Shown here piece by piece: positions 18,460-31,965 of a stretch of 46,962 nt of DNA (the first letter of the stretch is position 1; each line of letters begins with the position of its first letter). Made by a program: the position numbers and the translations under genes. The DNA comes from Amoeboaphelidium occidentale (lineage: Eukaryota; Aphelidiomycota; Aphelidea): assembly GCA_023515795.1 (NCBI GenBank), contig JALGPX010000073.1, positions 1 through 46,962 on the forward strand. The letters are read 5' to 3'. The notes beneath the pieces were generated by a model. The model made no database searches and was not told the DNA's origin. It saw nothing but the letters and a program-made list of their open reading frames with translations.

Positions 18460-19638
18460 TTAATCTCTGCGTCGTTTACTTCGATAACCACCTTCTGGTT
18501 CGAAATTCGAATCTCTGTGTCGTTTATCTCTAAAGTCCCCTAAAAAACAATTACTTCAGATGGTCGGAAATTACCTCTTCCGCTGCCATGACGATCATAG
18601 CCTCTTGATCTATCTGTAAAGCCTTCTTTATGATATGGATATTCTGAAGACGGAGGCCTTTGCGGTGGTTNCGTCGTTTACTTCGATAACCACCTTCTGG
18701 TTCGAAATTCGAATCTCTGTGTCGTTTATCTCTAAAGTCCCCTAAAAAACAATTACTTCAGATTGTCAAAGATTACCTCTTCCGCTACCATGACGATCAT
18801 AGCCTCTTGATCTATCTGTAAAGCCTTCTTTATGATATGGATATTCTGAAGACGGAGGCCTTTGCGGTGGTTGCTGTTGTTGCTGATAATAATCATCACG
18901 ACCATAGCCTCCTTGATGCTGTTGTTGATGATATCCCTTTCGATCAGGGTGAGTTTGTTGGTTGTTATACGGAGATGGAGACCCCCTTTTATGACCATCA
19001 TGACGCCTGCCGTATGTGTTTTGTGACATCGCACCACTCGCTACAGATGCACCATCATCTTCTTGTTTTCTCTGAGCCAATGCAGCCTTATCGTCGATCT
19101 GCTTACCACCGAATTCCCCACGTAGCTCCCTCTGCTTCACTACGTATGCCCGCCATGTAGCTTCTGTGAATCCGTAGTTAAAATAATCAGTGATATCCGC
19201 ACCAGGCTTAGCCCAAGGTTTGTCTTCAATCTGATCCAAGTCCACATTCAAAATGCTCTGACCATTATATTCACCTATTCCATTGATATTAATTGAGCCC
19301 TTAAGAGGAAGAACTTCATCCATTTTAGGCACTTAAAAATGAGTTAATTAATCAGTTTTAAATTGCGTACCATTTTCTTCTTGACTTGGCTTTAGTTGTA
19401 CAATGTTCCTCTTGTCTGCCTCTGCTCCACCCTCATCAGGCTCCAGCACTATTTCCAAGTCATCATCCTCTTCGTCGTCAGAATCGTCTGAGCCAAGAGT
19501 TGTTGTAGCTCCACCTCCGTTTGCCTTCTTATCTTTTGAGCCAGCGGCAGTAGTAGCGTTACCATCCGTACCGTCTTCGTTGTTTCCAGTTAAAGAGTCT
19601 CCGTAAAGAAACGCATCCAGATCGTCTTCTTCTTGCAT
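18460..19638 (-). CDS. FIP1: Pre-mRNA polyadenylation factor FIP1
   Basis: Skipping the false duplicate, complement(18460..18539, 18777..19331, 19371..19638), 300 residues; introns 39 and 35 nt plus the gap. An acidic N-terminus ([19 protein letters not shown]) precedes the Fip1 motif [21 protein letters not shown] Gln/Gly/Tyr-rich segment and an Arg/Asp-rich tail ending SKRRRD follow. FIP1 links poly(A) polymerase and RNA within the cleavage and polyadenylation complex. The last intron and last exon appear twice because of the gap at 18671; the intron differs at several bases between the copies. Confidence 0.9.
18470..18670. repeat. Left copy of a 201-nt false duplication at the FIP1 3' end
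   Basis: Matches 18672-18872 apart from about six substitutions, mostly in the last FIP1 intron. It ends at the N. Mismatches concentrated in an intron suggest two haplotypes. Confidence 0.88.
18671..18671. other. Assembly gap (single N)
   Basis: Separates the two copies of the FIP1 tail. Confidence 0.9.
18672..18872. repeat. Right copy of the 201-nt false duplication
   Basis: Counterpart of 18470-18670. Confidence 0.88.
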
Positions 19639-19699
19639 TTTTGGAATTTGTCGTTTCTTGAAAGAAGTTCTGTAAAATAAGATTTACGTTGCAAGAGGA
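19639..19699. promoter_or_regulatory. 61-nt divergent region between FIP1 and the E2 gene
   Basis: Short start-to-start spacer. No specific motif was recognised. Confidence 0.35.
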
Positions 19700-20412
19700 A
19701 TGAGACTCACCACAGTGGAACGAGCAAAAAGACTTCGAAAGGTATTCTAATGATCATTAATGACTCCGTGTAATATCAAGGAAATATTGGAGTGCCAGAA
19801 TGACAAGACAACTTCCGTGTACTGCTTTCCTGTTTCCGAAGATTTAAGTCACGTGAAAGGGCTTTTAATTGGACCTGAAAGCACTCCGTACGAAGGAGGC
19901 TGTTTTGTTTTGGATGTTCATTACAGCGACAGCTTTCCGTTCGAACCTCCGCGTGTTACGTTTGATACGAAGATCTGGCACCCCAATGTATCGTCAGAGA
20001 ATGGAGCAATATGTCTTGATATTCTTAAGAAATGTAATTTATTCCGGTTCCCATTAAACTTATAACTACAGCTTGGTCTCCTGCTTTGAGTATCAAAACA
20101 ATTCTATTATCACTTCAAGCTTTACTGTCTGCACCAGAGCCAAATGATCCTATTGATAGCGAGGTCGCTTCACAAATGCTGAAAACACCTGTAGAGTTCA
20201 ATGAAACAGCAGCTCAATGGACTTGTTTATTTGCAAAAGTTCTTGAGCAGGATGCTGCAACGATATCAAAGGTTTCGCATTTAACCAGCACAGGATTTGA
20301 TGAAAGGGTAAGTTTGGCGTAGAAAACTCTGAGCGTTTAGGCTGTAAAACTATTAATGATCGTAAACAATTTTGATGAGAATACCACAGCAGAAATGCTA
20401 CTTAGGAGTTAA
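19700..20412 (+). CDS. UBC1: Ubiquitin-conjugating enzyme E2, UBE2K/Ubc1 type with UBA domain
   Basis: join(19700..19741, 19781..20033, 20072..20307, 20341..20412), exactly 200 residues like human UBE2K; introns 39, 38 and 33 nt. The UBC fold shows PYEGGCFVLDVHYSDSFPFE, KIWHPNVSSENGAICLDILK with the catalytic Cys in AICLD, and WSPALSIKTILLSLQALL. A C-terminal UBA domain follows (LTSTGFDERAVKLLMIVNNF). This E2 builds Lys48-linked ubiquitin chains. The 14-codon first exon was missed by simple ORF calling and matches the family's N-terminal helix. Confidence 0.93.
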
Positions 20413-20493
20413 TAGACCTTTTTGACTGTTTCGACTTTCCGAAAAAGCTGAAACAGAGTTTGCGCCGACAATTTCCCAGCGGAATTTCTCTAA

Positions 20494-21241
20494 ATGACTG
20501 TCTCAACTCACCCGCTTGTTAATTATAAAGTAACACTCTTACGGGACAAAACCACAGCGCCAAAACAGTTCCGCGACTTAATGCATGAGATCTCTTTGTT
20601 ATTGGGAACATGGGCAACTTCAGACTTGGATTTACGTGAGACAAAGACTGTAAGCTTTAATGCCTTTGAAGGACACTGACTTTAACTTTAGTTACAATCT
20701 CCAATGGGTCCATTCAAAGGCTTAACAATTAACGACAGAATTGGTTTGTTTCCGATCCTCCGTGCTGGTCTGGGAATGGTTGATGGTAAGTTTCTTAGAA
20801 TTGCAATTAAAGCTTTAACGAAAAGCATTCCTTACGCTTCTGCCTACGTCCAGAGTACATCACTTGGGTCTTTATCGAGAGAAGGTATACACTATGGATC
20901 AATTTAACGTCTTAACTTTTTAGACAACTTTGCTTCCAGTAGAGTATTACAATAAACTTCCGGCATCGTGTGAAGTGGACATGGGAATAGTCCTGGACCC
21001 TATGGTTGCAACAGCTGGTACTGCGATCGCAACAGTCAACATTCTGAAGGATTGGGGTTTGAAACGCATCAAATTTGTTTGTGTTTTGGCTTCAAGAGAA
21101 GGCTTAAAAGCTATCCAAGATGCTCATCCAGACATTTCTATTTACTGTGCAGCTGTTGACGATGAACTTAATGATGAAGGATACGTTATTCCTGGATTAG
21201 GCGATGCAGGAGATCGTCAGTTCAACACCTTCCACGATTAG
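20494..21241 (+). CDS. Uracil phosphoribosyltransferase, bacterial (Upp) type
   Basis: join(20494..20649, 20692..20785, 20826..20884, 20924..21241), 208 residues, the same length as E. coli Upp; introns 42, 40 and 39 nt. Family motifs: FPILRAGLGMVDAFLTLLP, VHHLGLYREKTTLLPVEYYN, the PRPP loop DPMVATAGTA near residue 128, and YVIPGLGDAGDR. It converts uracil and PRPP to UMP. The sequence resembles bacterial and plant Upp more than fungal Fur1, so it may be a transferred gene, but it now has three introns. URC4 lies 5.5 kb downstream. Confidence 0.92.
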
Positions 21242-21325
21242 GGTTATTTGAACCTCTGAGAATGTACCGTAAATAAATGCGATACTCTGTGCAAGTTATG
21301 CCGTTATAGCATCTAGATATTGGAA

Positions 21326-23068
<1,743 letters not shown>

Positions 23069-23122
23069 GAAAATAAATCGACATAAATTTATGTTAAGCA
23101 ACGCTTTAGGTTGAAATAATAC

Positions 23123-23914
<792 letters not shown>

Positions 23915-24012
23915 TCAAGCTGTCGTGCAACAAGTTTCAGCTTTTTGTTACGGCGTAAACATACACACTTACCGGAATCCAAACTTTTATTGCTCAGCGT
24001 GTTCTGCTAAGT

Positions 24013-26631
24013 ATGTTTCAGGATATTTTGTTTCCGAATGCTTTGTTTTATTTTTCTTTGATCTTTATGTTAGCTTCTTCCGCTTTTGGCATGGATCCGA
24101 TACTCTGGTCGCAGGAATATGATCAATTGAATGAAAGCANNNNNNNNNNNNNNNNNNNNNTTCAGGATATTTTGTTTCCGAATGCTTTGTTTTATTTTTC
24201 TTTGATATTTATGTTAGCTTCTTCCGCTTTTGGCATGGATCCGATACTCTGGTCGCAGGAATATGATCAATTGAATGAAAGCACGATAAATATCTTTCCT
24301 AATGATTTCTACTTGAAAAAGAACGATAAGACACCGACTGGTTACATTCTCAATCTTCCAGAAAACGGTGGCATCAATAGCAGAGCACAAAAGATCGATA
24401 TCAGCAGGATGAATGAATTTGATGGCTTCCCTGCGAATGCTTTCATGTTTCTGGCTGGTTTTCCTGGAGTTGCAATGGATTACGCATATTTAGGGACAAA
24501 GCACCCAAGAGATGTGAAGGCTAATCGTTCTGTTTATGACGCAGATTCTACAACAAAGGCCAATGTTTACTTGAATGGTTTCGCGAGTCATATCACTTTG
24601 AGTCGCAGCTTAGAAGACAGTTCGCCATCTGTTATAATTGATACTGTCACAGGAGAACGTGTTGCTCATTTCATTGAGGAAGATCGTTCAGGTGACGCAA
24701 ATCTATTGAAACCAGCTTATCCGACTGATTATGAAACGATGGAGGGCTATGCAGACAAGAATCAAAGACCAAGGAGAAATCCACAGATAATTTTGATAAG
24801 GCCAGAAAAAAGATTCGTAAGCGGTCGGAGATACATTGTAGCTTTCAAGAATCTAAAGTCACCCGCTGGCGATGTAATTGAAGCGCCACTTGGTTTCAAG
24901 ATAATTAGAGATAATTTGAAAACCAATAATGAGAAATTATTGAAAAGAAGACTTCATTTCCAACAGAATCAGATTTTCGAAACAATTCTGCGTTCAGGAT
25001 ATGTTTTAGATTCAAAAGAAATCGTCATTGCATGGGATTTTACAACTGCTTCCTTAGCATCTGCCACTGAGCATTTGCGATTTATGAGAGATGATGCCGA
25101 GGAGCAAATTAGAAAGAATAACTTCAAGTACGCCGTAAAGTCCTATGTAGACAATTATTCTGAGTATATTTACAGAAAAGTAGAAGGGACTTTCTCTGTT
25201 CCTTTGTATATTGAATCTTTTTATCCGAAAATGCAAAATTATTTGAAGCGTGACAGAAATAATTCTGATTATTTGGAATCAAGAAGGCCAAAATCTGGTG
25301 GCGAATGGGTAGAAGTTCCGTTCAAGTTGTTCATACCTCGCTCTCTTGTGAAAGTTACTGATAAGGGTTTAGTAGGAACTGGCGATGGTTCGATGATGAG
25401 TTATGGACATGGTTTATTTGATTCTACAGATGAACTTTATCAAAAGTTTCTACACAAGATCGCATTTGAACAAAAAGTTGTTTTATTTGGGACGGAATGG
25501 ATAGGTTTGGCAAGTAACGATTTAGCTAATTTGTTTGGTATCTTTATGTTTGATATAAAGCATCTTGCATCGATACCCGAGAGAGCTTCTCAAGGAGTTC
25601 TGAATCAACTCATGTTAATGAATGTCATGCGATACGGTGATGCTTTTCAAGATCCGAAATTGTTCAATGTTGGGGGAAACTCTGTGGTTGAGATGGAATA
25701 TTATGCACCGTCTCATGCCAACGAACTTGTTTCTTTCATAAAGTTTCAAAGAGTCAAACATGTTGGTTACTTTGGCATCAGTCTTGGTGGAATCTTGGGC
25801 ACAGTGTATTCAGCCATGTCAAAAGAAACTGTCGTATCGACACTCGGGGTACCTGGTGCTCCCTTCTCATTGTTGTTTCAACGCACGACTATTACTTACG
25901 TTCTTTTCAATTATCTACTCAGAAAACATGTTAAAGGTCCAAGCGATAGATTGCGTTTGTTGGCTTTGATACAAAATTCATGGCAATTGTGTGATCCGGG
26001 AACTTACACCGAGATCCTAGCTGAAGGTGGATATCTATCCCATAATGGTTCTATTGCATTCCCTGACGAGGGCAAGAAAAGATTGTTGATCCAATGGTCT
26101 CCCAATGACGCTTTAGTCTCTTCGGTTGCTACTTTGTACTTACTGAGAAGCATTAAAGCTTATTCTTACCGTGATGATCCCTATGAGATATACTACAGAG
26201 ATTTGGATGGATTTTGCTTATACAGCACAAATAAGAGAGACCAGAGTGGATCTATTGACTCGATAACCCGTTTACAGATTCTCAGAGACAATGATACATA
26301 TCCAGTTCTTCATGTTGCATCTGCATTCCACTACAAGAAGGTTTTCTGGGCATCTCCGTTTCATAATGTTCCTTTTACTTTGCATGATGCGGTTGTGGAA
26401 AATACACACGACTTTGCTAGGCTTGATTTTCAAGCACAAGAGCAAATGGGTCATTTTCTTGACGCCGCGAAACAATCCAAGTCTGGTAAGCAAGTTGAAG
26501 GTGTTTGGACTCCTAAAGCTTGTCCTGATGGTTGTTGGGATCGCGATATTCCTGATAAACAGAATTGGATGTCAAAAGAAAGTGGCAGCTTTCTAAAGCG
26601 TTTTATGAATATGAAGTTTTTATCACAATAA
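24013..26631 (+). CDS. Large secreted lipase-like alpha/beta hydrolase
   Basis: After removal of the 48-codon false repeat the protein has about 824 residues and no introns. An N-terminal signal peptide (LFYFSLIFMLASSAFG) is followed by FPNDFYLKKNDKTPTGYILN, which resembles the N-terminal domain of bacterial virulence-type lipases. A nucleophile elbow FGISLGGILG lies near residue 540, with candidate acid and base in SPNDALVS and ENTHDF. Several N-glycosylation sites (NRS, NYS, NNS, NGS) fit secretion. I take it as a secreted or vesicular esterase or lipase of bacterial affinity; the substrate is unknown. It lies 137 nt from the Rab6 start. Confidence 0.65.
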   Translation: MFQDILFPNALFYFSLIFMLASSAFGMDPILWSQEYDQLNESXXXXXXXXQDILFPNALFYFSLIFMLASSAFGMDPILWSQEYDQLNESTINIFPNDFYLKKNDKTPTGYILNLPENGGINSRAQKIDISRMNEFDGFPANAFMFLAGFPGVAMDYAYLGTKHPRDVKANRSVYDADSTTKANVYLNGFASHITLSRSLEDSSPSVIIDTVTGERVAHFIEEDRSGDANLLKPAYPTDYETMEGYADKNQRPRRNPQIILIRPEKRFVSGRRYIVAFKNLKSPAGDVIEAPLGFKIIRDNLKTNNEKLLKRRLHFQQNQIFETILRSGYVLDSKEIVIAWDFTTASLASATEHLRFMRDDAEEQIRKNNFKYAVKSYVDNYSEYIYRKVEGTFSVPLYIESFYPKMQNYLKRDRNNSDYLESRRPKSGGEWVEVPFKLFIPRSLVKVTDKGLVGTGDGSMMSYGHGLFDSTDELYQKFLHKIAFEQKVVLFGTEWIGLASNDLANLFGIFMFDIKHLASIPERASQGVLNQLMLMNVMRYGDAFQDPKLFNVGGNSVVEMEYYAPSHANELVSFIKFQRVKHVGYFGISLGGILGTVYSAMSKETVVSTLGVPGAPFSLLFQRTTITYVLFNYLLRKHVKGPSDRLRLLALIQNSWQLCDPGTYTEILAEGGYLSHNGSIAFPDEGKKRLLIQWSPNDALVSSVATLYLLRSIKAYSYRDDPYEIYYRDLDGFCLYSTNKRDQSGSIDSITRLQILRDNDTYPVLHVASAFHYKKVFWASPFHNVPFTLHDAVVENTHDFARLDFQAQEQMGHFLDAAKQSKSGKQVEGVWTPKACPDGCWDRDIPDKQNWMSKESGSFLKRFMNMKFLSQ
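24017..24139. repeat. Left copy of a 123-nt false duplication at the hydrolase start
   Basis: Matches 24161-24283 with one C/A difference. It ends at the N-gap and, taken literally, would duplicate the signal peptide. Confidence 0.9.
24140..24160. other. Assembly gap (21 N)
   Basis: The period of 144 nt is in frame, so the ORF reads through it with unknown residues. Confidence 0.95.
24161..24283. repeat. Right copy of the 123-nt false duplication
   Basis: Counterpart of 24017-24139. Confidence 0.9.
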
Positions 26632-26632
26632 A
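26627..26632 (+). terminator. Poly(A) signal AATAAA containing the hydrolase stop codon
   Basis: The TAA stop (26629-26631) lies inside AATAAA. Confidence 0.5.
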
Positions 26633-26693
26633 TTGAATTGCAATTCGACTCGTATAGCCGCGAAATTGCTTGTTGAAACTGTTCTTTTATTAC

Positions 26694-28137
26694 ATGAGCG
26701 ACGAGGACAAACTTAAATATCTACAGAGCTTAGCTTCCGTAAGGGACAGAAGTCAACAGATTTTCGACAAGGTGAAAGAAGGCGCTTCACAGAATTGGTC
26801 TTTGGACTTGAGCAAGTTACCAACAGTTGTGGACTTCATTACTGAGCTGATTACGAGAGATTGTAATAATTAACTCAAGACTCTCAGCTAACCATTTTAC
26901 AGACACTGACCCAAAAGATATACCACCCCACACAAGGTGGAGGCACATTGACTGTGGCGGCGTTAAGAGAGTCGTTGACTTGCTTGATGATTTCGAACAG
27001 CAACATGTCCCTAAAGATGAGCAAATCAGAAGGATTATCGACTTGTTCGTCGTTTCTGTGCTTCTCGATGCAGGCGCAGGATCTCAGTGGTAAGATTTAG
27101 TTAAGTGTCTTAACTTAATGCCTGAAGGAAATACCAAGACACAAATGGTCAAACTTATACGAGATCAGAAGGATTAGCTATTGCATCATTCAACATGTTT
27201 ACCAAGGGTGCATTTTCATCATCTACCAAGACTCCTTGTCGAGTGGATGGTATTACCCTAAGCATTAATGTTTTAATTGTTTTTAGCGAAGGGTTTGCTT
27301 GGTGTTTCGTTGGAACAACTTGCTGAAGCATTCCAGCACAATCCACAGACAAACAAGCTGGAGGGATTAGAAGGAAGATGGACTCTTTTAAATCGTTTGG
27401 CTTTTGCCATGAATGCACATCCAGAGTATTTCAAACCGGTCGATGGTAAAGAAGCAAGACCGGGATATTTGTACGATTACCTTTTCAAACATCCTGACGT
27501 AAAACTGGACTATCAGAATAGGCACGTAGTTCACATCAATTTATTGTGGGATATAATTATTCACGGTTTGGGCTCCGTCTGGCCAGAGAGCAGAACAAAG
27601 TTCAACGGAATTTCGTTGGGAGATGTCTGGCCAGCAGATTTACTCAAAGTCGAAGGCCAGAACGAGGATGAATCGTTAGTTACATTCCATAAATTATCTC
27701 AGTGGCTTACTTACTCGCTTCTTGAGCCATTAGAATCATTAGGAGGCTTATGCTTTGAAGGAAAGAGTTTGATGACTGGTTTACCTGAATATAGAAACGG
27801 TGGATTATTTGTTGATCTTGGTGTACTTACTCTATCTGATGCTGCTAAAGAACGTGGGTTTGCACATGGAGCTAATTTAAAAGCGAATGACCAAGACACT
27901 CCGATCTTTGAAGTTTATGATCAAGTCATTGTTGAATGGAGGGCTATCACAGTGATATTGCTGGATATGGTTGCTAAAAAAGTTCCTGGAAAGTTCAATT
28001 TAACTTCAATTGATATGCCACTAGCAAATGTCTTAGAGGGTGGATCATGGAAAGCTGGCAGAGAAATAGCAGCCAAATTAAGACCAAAAACTAGAGGACC
28101 GCCAGTACAAATCTCCTCTGATGGAACCGTTTTCTAA
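26694..28137 (+). CDS. URC4: URC4 (DUF1688), uracil catabolism protein
   Basis: join(26694..26862, 26903..27089, 27128..27249, 27287..28137), 442 residues; introns 40, 38 and 37 nt. Family motifs: PPHTRWRHIDCGG, DLFVVSVLLDAGAGSQWKYQ, YTRSEGLAIASFNMF, GAFSSSTKTPCRVD, LEGLEGRWTLLNRLA, GSVWPESR and SLGDVWPADLL, and a C-terminal GGSWKAGREIA. Urc4 is needed for the URC pyrimidine breakdown route of some fungi, slime molds and bacteria; its chemistry is not settled. In that route UPRT makes UMP, and a bacterial-type UPRT lies 5.5 kb upstream. The stop TAA is followed at once by TGA and AATAAA. Confidence 0.93.
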
Positions 28138-28211
28138 TGAATAAAGTCTTATTAACCTTTTCATATCAGATATGGGACAAAGTGTCTGAAGGCGTTCGGT
28201 TTGTTTGCGAC

Positions 28212-29226
28212 ATGACGCTCGAACATCCGAACAAACCCAAAGTATTGGTAACTGGAGGCACCGGCTTTCTAGGAAGGGCAATCATGAAGAAGTTTATGAA
28301 GGAACAAATTCCAGGTTACTTTACGAATTGAAATATTAATTGTCGCAGTTATCGGAACGGGGTTCTCTAGAGGTGGCAAGAATATTGTCAAAGTCAACAT
28401 CATGGAGGATGATCAATTGGCTGAATTGGTAAGAAAAGAGCGCTTCGACGTTATTATCCACTCGGCAGCTGAGAGAAGACCTGACAAGGCAGAAAAAGAA
28501 CCGGAGCACTTGAGAAAACTGAACGTTGACACAACGAGGCGCATATCAGAATTAGCAAAGGAAACAGGAGCATTACTCATTTTGATTTCTACTGACGCTG
28601 TTTTTGATGGAGCTAATCCTCCTTTCAAAGAAGACTCTCCAAAGAATCCTTTGAATTTGTATGGCGTAAGCAAATCTGATTCTGAAGACGTAAGCAAGAC
28701 ATCTTACGAGAAACGTGTTGTGCTCAGAGTTCCTTTGCTTTACGGCGAAGTTGAGTACTTGGATGAAGCTAGCGTGTCTCAGGTCATGAAGTTGGTACTT
28801 GAAACAAAGAAGCGTGTTGCTGAACGCCCAACTGTTAATGTTGATAATGTCACAAAGAGACATCCAACTAATGTTAATGACGTTGCTAATGTTCTGTTTC
28901 TTCTTGTTCAAAAGCACTTGGAAACCCCTGAGCTTATTGAAGGCAAAATATTCCATTGTAGCTCTTCGCAGATGTTCACAAAGTACGCTCTTGCTTTGAT
29001 GATGGTAGATGCGTTAAAGCAGAATGATAAAGAAACGGCTGCAATTTGGGAAGAAGTAAAATCTTGTTTCAAGCCTCAGAACGAGTTGCCGAATGACGGA
29101 GTTTTGCGTCCGATTAATCCAAAGTTGGATTCTTCCGCGTTGATGAAACTTTTAAACAAATCCGACTTATGGAAAGATACCCGTGAAGAAATATCAGTTT
29201 TGGTTCCTCAATGGCACCGCCTTTGA
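28212..29226 (+). CDS. MAT2B: Methionine adenosyltransferase regulatory subunit MAT2B-like (atypical SDR)
   Basis: join(28212..28314, 28349..29226), 326 residues, with a 34-nt intron. The Rossmann motif is VLVTGGTGFLGRAI, followed by IIHSAAERRPD as in MAT2B, ISTDAVFDGANPPF, and the SDR pair in LYGVSKSD (YxxxK). VLRVPLLYGEVE and the C-terminal RPINPKLDSS also match. MAT2B modulates S-adenosylmethionine synthetase; the fold is shared with dTDP-4-dehydrorhamnose reductase, the main alternative. The ATG at 28212 lies just before the Rossmann strand; an upstream ATG at 28137 overlaps the URC4 stop and is less likely. Confidence 0.88.
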
Positions 29227-29307
29227 GTCCGAACGCCGCTGTTAAATAAATTGTCTCGCGCTTCTCGCTTGTTTCAACTTTTGCCGTCAACAAATTCTCA
29301 GCGAAAC

Positions 29308-31946
29308 ATGGTAAAACAAATTGAGGACGAAGTATTCGGAATCTTTCAAGAGGCACAAGACCAGAAGACAAAGTATCAACTGGGAAAGAGCTGCCAAGCC
29401 TTGAAGAAGGTCATGGTAAAGGCCGACCAGAAAAAGTTCTTTTGGAGTGTTAAGCAATGTTTAATGAAAATCTTGAGTGTAAAGAAGAAGCATGTCACCA
29501 TCGAGCGCCTGGTTAAGTTTGTCTCGTTGTTCGTTGCACATTTGGTTTCTGCCTCTGCAAGTGTAACAGCTGAACAGCAGACTTCCTTCAACGAGTTCAT
29601 CAACTCTGTGCTGAGGTTCTTGGCCAAAGGTATCGATGTGAATGAGAAGTCTGTCAGGTTGAGATCATGTCAATTATTGGCTCAAACTATTGACTGTATT
29701 GAAGAGCTTGATGATGACATTTATGAAGAGATGCGAGCAAAGTTGTTGGAGCGAGTTAAAGACAAGGAAGCTGCTGTCAGGGCACAGGCTGTTATTGCAC
29801 TTAGCAAGTTTCAAAGTGAGTCTGCTGCTGATATTCAAGAAGCTCTGGTTTTGAGATTGAGAAACGATTCTTCGACAGAAGTTCGAAAGGCTGCATTAAG
29901 CAATATTGAAGTGAATGCTGAAACGGTTCCTTACATTATTGAGCGTATAAGAGACACAGACGCAAATATCAGGAAATACGTTTACCTTCATTCATTCAAA
30001 GATATTGCAAAAGTCTTGGTCAGTCTGGGACAGGATGGTTTGAATGCTTTCTCTATGGAAGATCGTGAAAGAATCCTATTATGGGGTTTGAATGATCGTG
30101 ACCCAAAAGTCAAAGCAGCTTGTGTTGATATGATGGTTAGCGTGTGGGTCGATCAGTTTTGTCAAGGCGACATAATTAAGGTAAACATTTAGCATCCTGG
30201 TTAAACTTTGCAGTTTCTTGAGCAACTGAGTGTAACTGAGAGCAAGGCAGCTGAAAAATGCTTGGAAGAATTATTTCGCATCAAGGGCGAATTTATTGGT
30301 GGAGATGTTGATTTGAGTGACGAATTCTGGGATAACTTGACTCCAGAAAATATTTTGCTTGCAAGAATGTACTTAGCGCAGTTGGATTCTAATCAGGTAA
30401 ATATTTCAGAACATGATGTCTTAATCTGAAGGATGAATTACTGCCAGAGATTACAAAGGTTTCCGAAATTTTGCGAAATTATTATGATCGTATGATGAAG
30501 ACCAAAGATGAAGCCGAAAAGAATAAGTTGCAATTTATTTGTGGAGAACTGTTGCGTCTTTGCCTTATTCTCGACTATAGTGCTGACGAAGCCGGAAGAA
30601 GAAACTTGAGAGATATTTTAAAGCAACTGCTTGTAAGATATGATCTAGATGAGAATGCCGGATTGATTTTTGATGTCATGGACAAGATTAGTGATCTGAA
30701 GGAGTTCATTAATGAAGTTTTTGGACTTATTAGAGAATGGCTAAAGATTCCCCATCAATTTGAGAATGATGCGGAAGATGCTGCTGTCTTGAACGAAATG
30801 CAGAACCTGAGTTTAAATCCAACAGAGCAGTTAGTGATTTCGATCAAAGCGATGGCTTGTGTCACATTGCTCCTTGAGAGAACTGAATTTGATCTAAATG
30901 ATTATGAAGTATTTTGCTCTACGTTTCTTACGAAGCACGTATTACCTTCATTGCACTCTCCTGAGCCTGCATTGCAACTTACTGCCTTGATGTGCATGAT
31001 TCAATTCTGTTTGATGAACAAGGATCTTGCTGTTGATAACATCGATTTCTTTCTGACAACGTTGGCGGGCGAGTGCAGTGAGGAAATCGGAGCTGTTTCT
31101 ATTAGGGCTTTATTTGATATTTTGCTGAAGTTTGGCTTTAATCAGTTTGATGATGATACAAAGAGAAAAATCAGAGATCTCTTCTTCAACATACTTCTTG
31201 ATAGAGAAGATGAATCCATGCGTGTTGTTTTAGTCGAAGGTTGCGCTAAACTCATGCTCTTTTCCCAGTTCAAAGATGATGATATTATGCAAAGAATGAT
31301 TGAACTTTACTATGATTCTGATAATCAAGATTCTTTCGAGTCTTCATCTGATACTCTGAAGCAGTGCTTGTCCTTTTTCTTTCCTATTTACTGTCATACT
31401 AATGAAGAAAATCAGTACTTTATGGCGAGAGTATGTTTCAATTTGTTTTTCGATATTGGTAGCCTTCCTGTTGTTGAAGACGGAACAATTACGGCACAGC
31501 AAGTTCAACTTCAAATGATAGAATGGATTCATCCTTTCAATATTCGAGAGTAAGTTATTTGATTTTTGTGTGCTTTAATATTTAGAGAGGCTCGTAAAAA
31601 CTTCGACAATCATGTCAAGTCCTATACGAAGTTAGTCTTGAAGCTTGTCTCTAAAGCCAGCGGCTTCCCAAACAGTTTCATTAAGTTAATGATTCAGTTT
31701 GTGACAAAATTGCCTTTGACTGACGTTGACTCTTTTGATAAATTAGCCATGGAACTTGAAGACTTGGCAGAGGTAATTTTCTCTACAAAATAATCTCATT
31801 AGTAGCCCATCAATGATAAAGCATTGTTAAATTCCATCGATAGGTTGAAGAACTCTTTGTATGAAGACGATGAAGAAGATGATGCAGAAGAAAACTCTCT
31901 GATCAATAATCCTGAGCCAGCCCAGAGTGTTGCGGTTACGAAATAA
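29308..31946 (+). CDS. YCG1: Condensin complex non-SMC subunit CAP-G/Ycg1
   Basis: join(29308..30180, 30214..30396, 30432..31549, 31586..31772, 31806..31946), 833 residues; introns 33, 35, 36 and 33 nt. It is an alpha-solenoid of HEAT repeats, seen in VRLRSCQLLAQTIDCIEEL, VRAQAVIALSKFQ and VRKAALSNIEVN, followed by RDTDANIRKYVYLHSFKDIA and WGLNDRDPKVKAAC, typical of CAP-G. It binds DNA in the condensin complex with Brn1 and supports mitotic chromosome condensation. The acidic end DDEEDDAEE is common in the family. The stop lies inside AATAAA (31942-31947). The ATG at 29308 is the first in frame. Confidence 0.92.
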
Positions 31947-31947
31947 A
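31942..31947 (+). terminator. Poly(A) signal AATAAA containing the CAP-G stop codon
   Basis: TAA at 31944-31946 lies within the hexamer, 19 nt from the convergent ABC ATPase stop. Confidence 0.5.
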
Positions 31948-31965
31948 GAATCTATTCATTTTTGA

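Noticed and set aside
20786-20812. A 27-nt intron in UPRT
   Set aside because: It gives a frameshift further on. A 40-nt intron (20786-20825) keeps the frame and yields the family sequence GMVDAFLTLLP.
28137-28211. MAT2B start at the ATG overlapping the URC4 stop
   Set aside because: The extra 25 residues do not fit the family; the ATG at 28212 lies just before the Rossmann strand.
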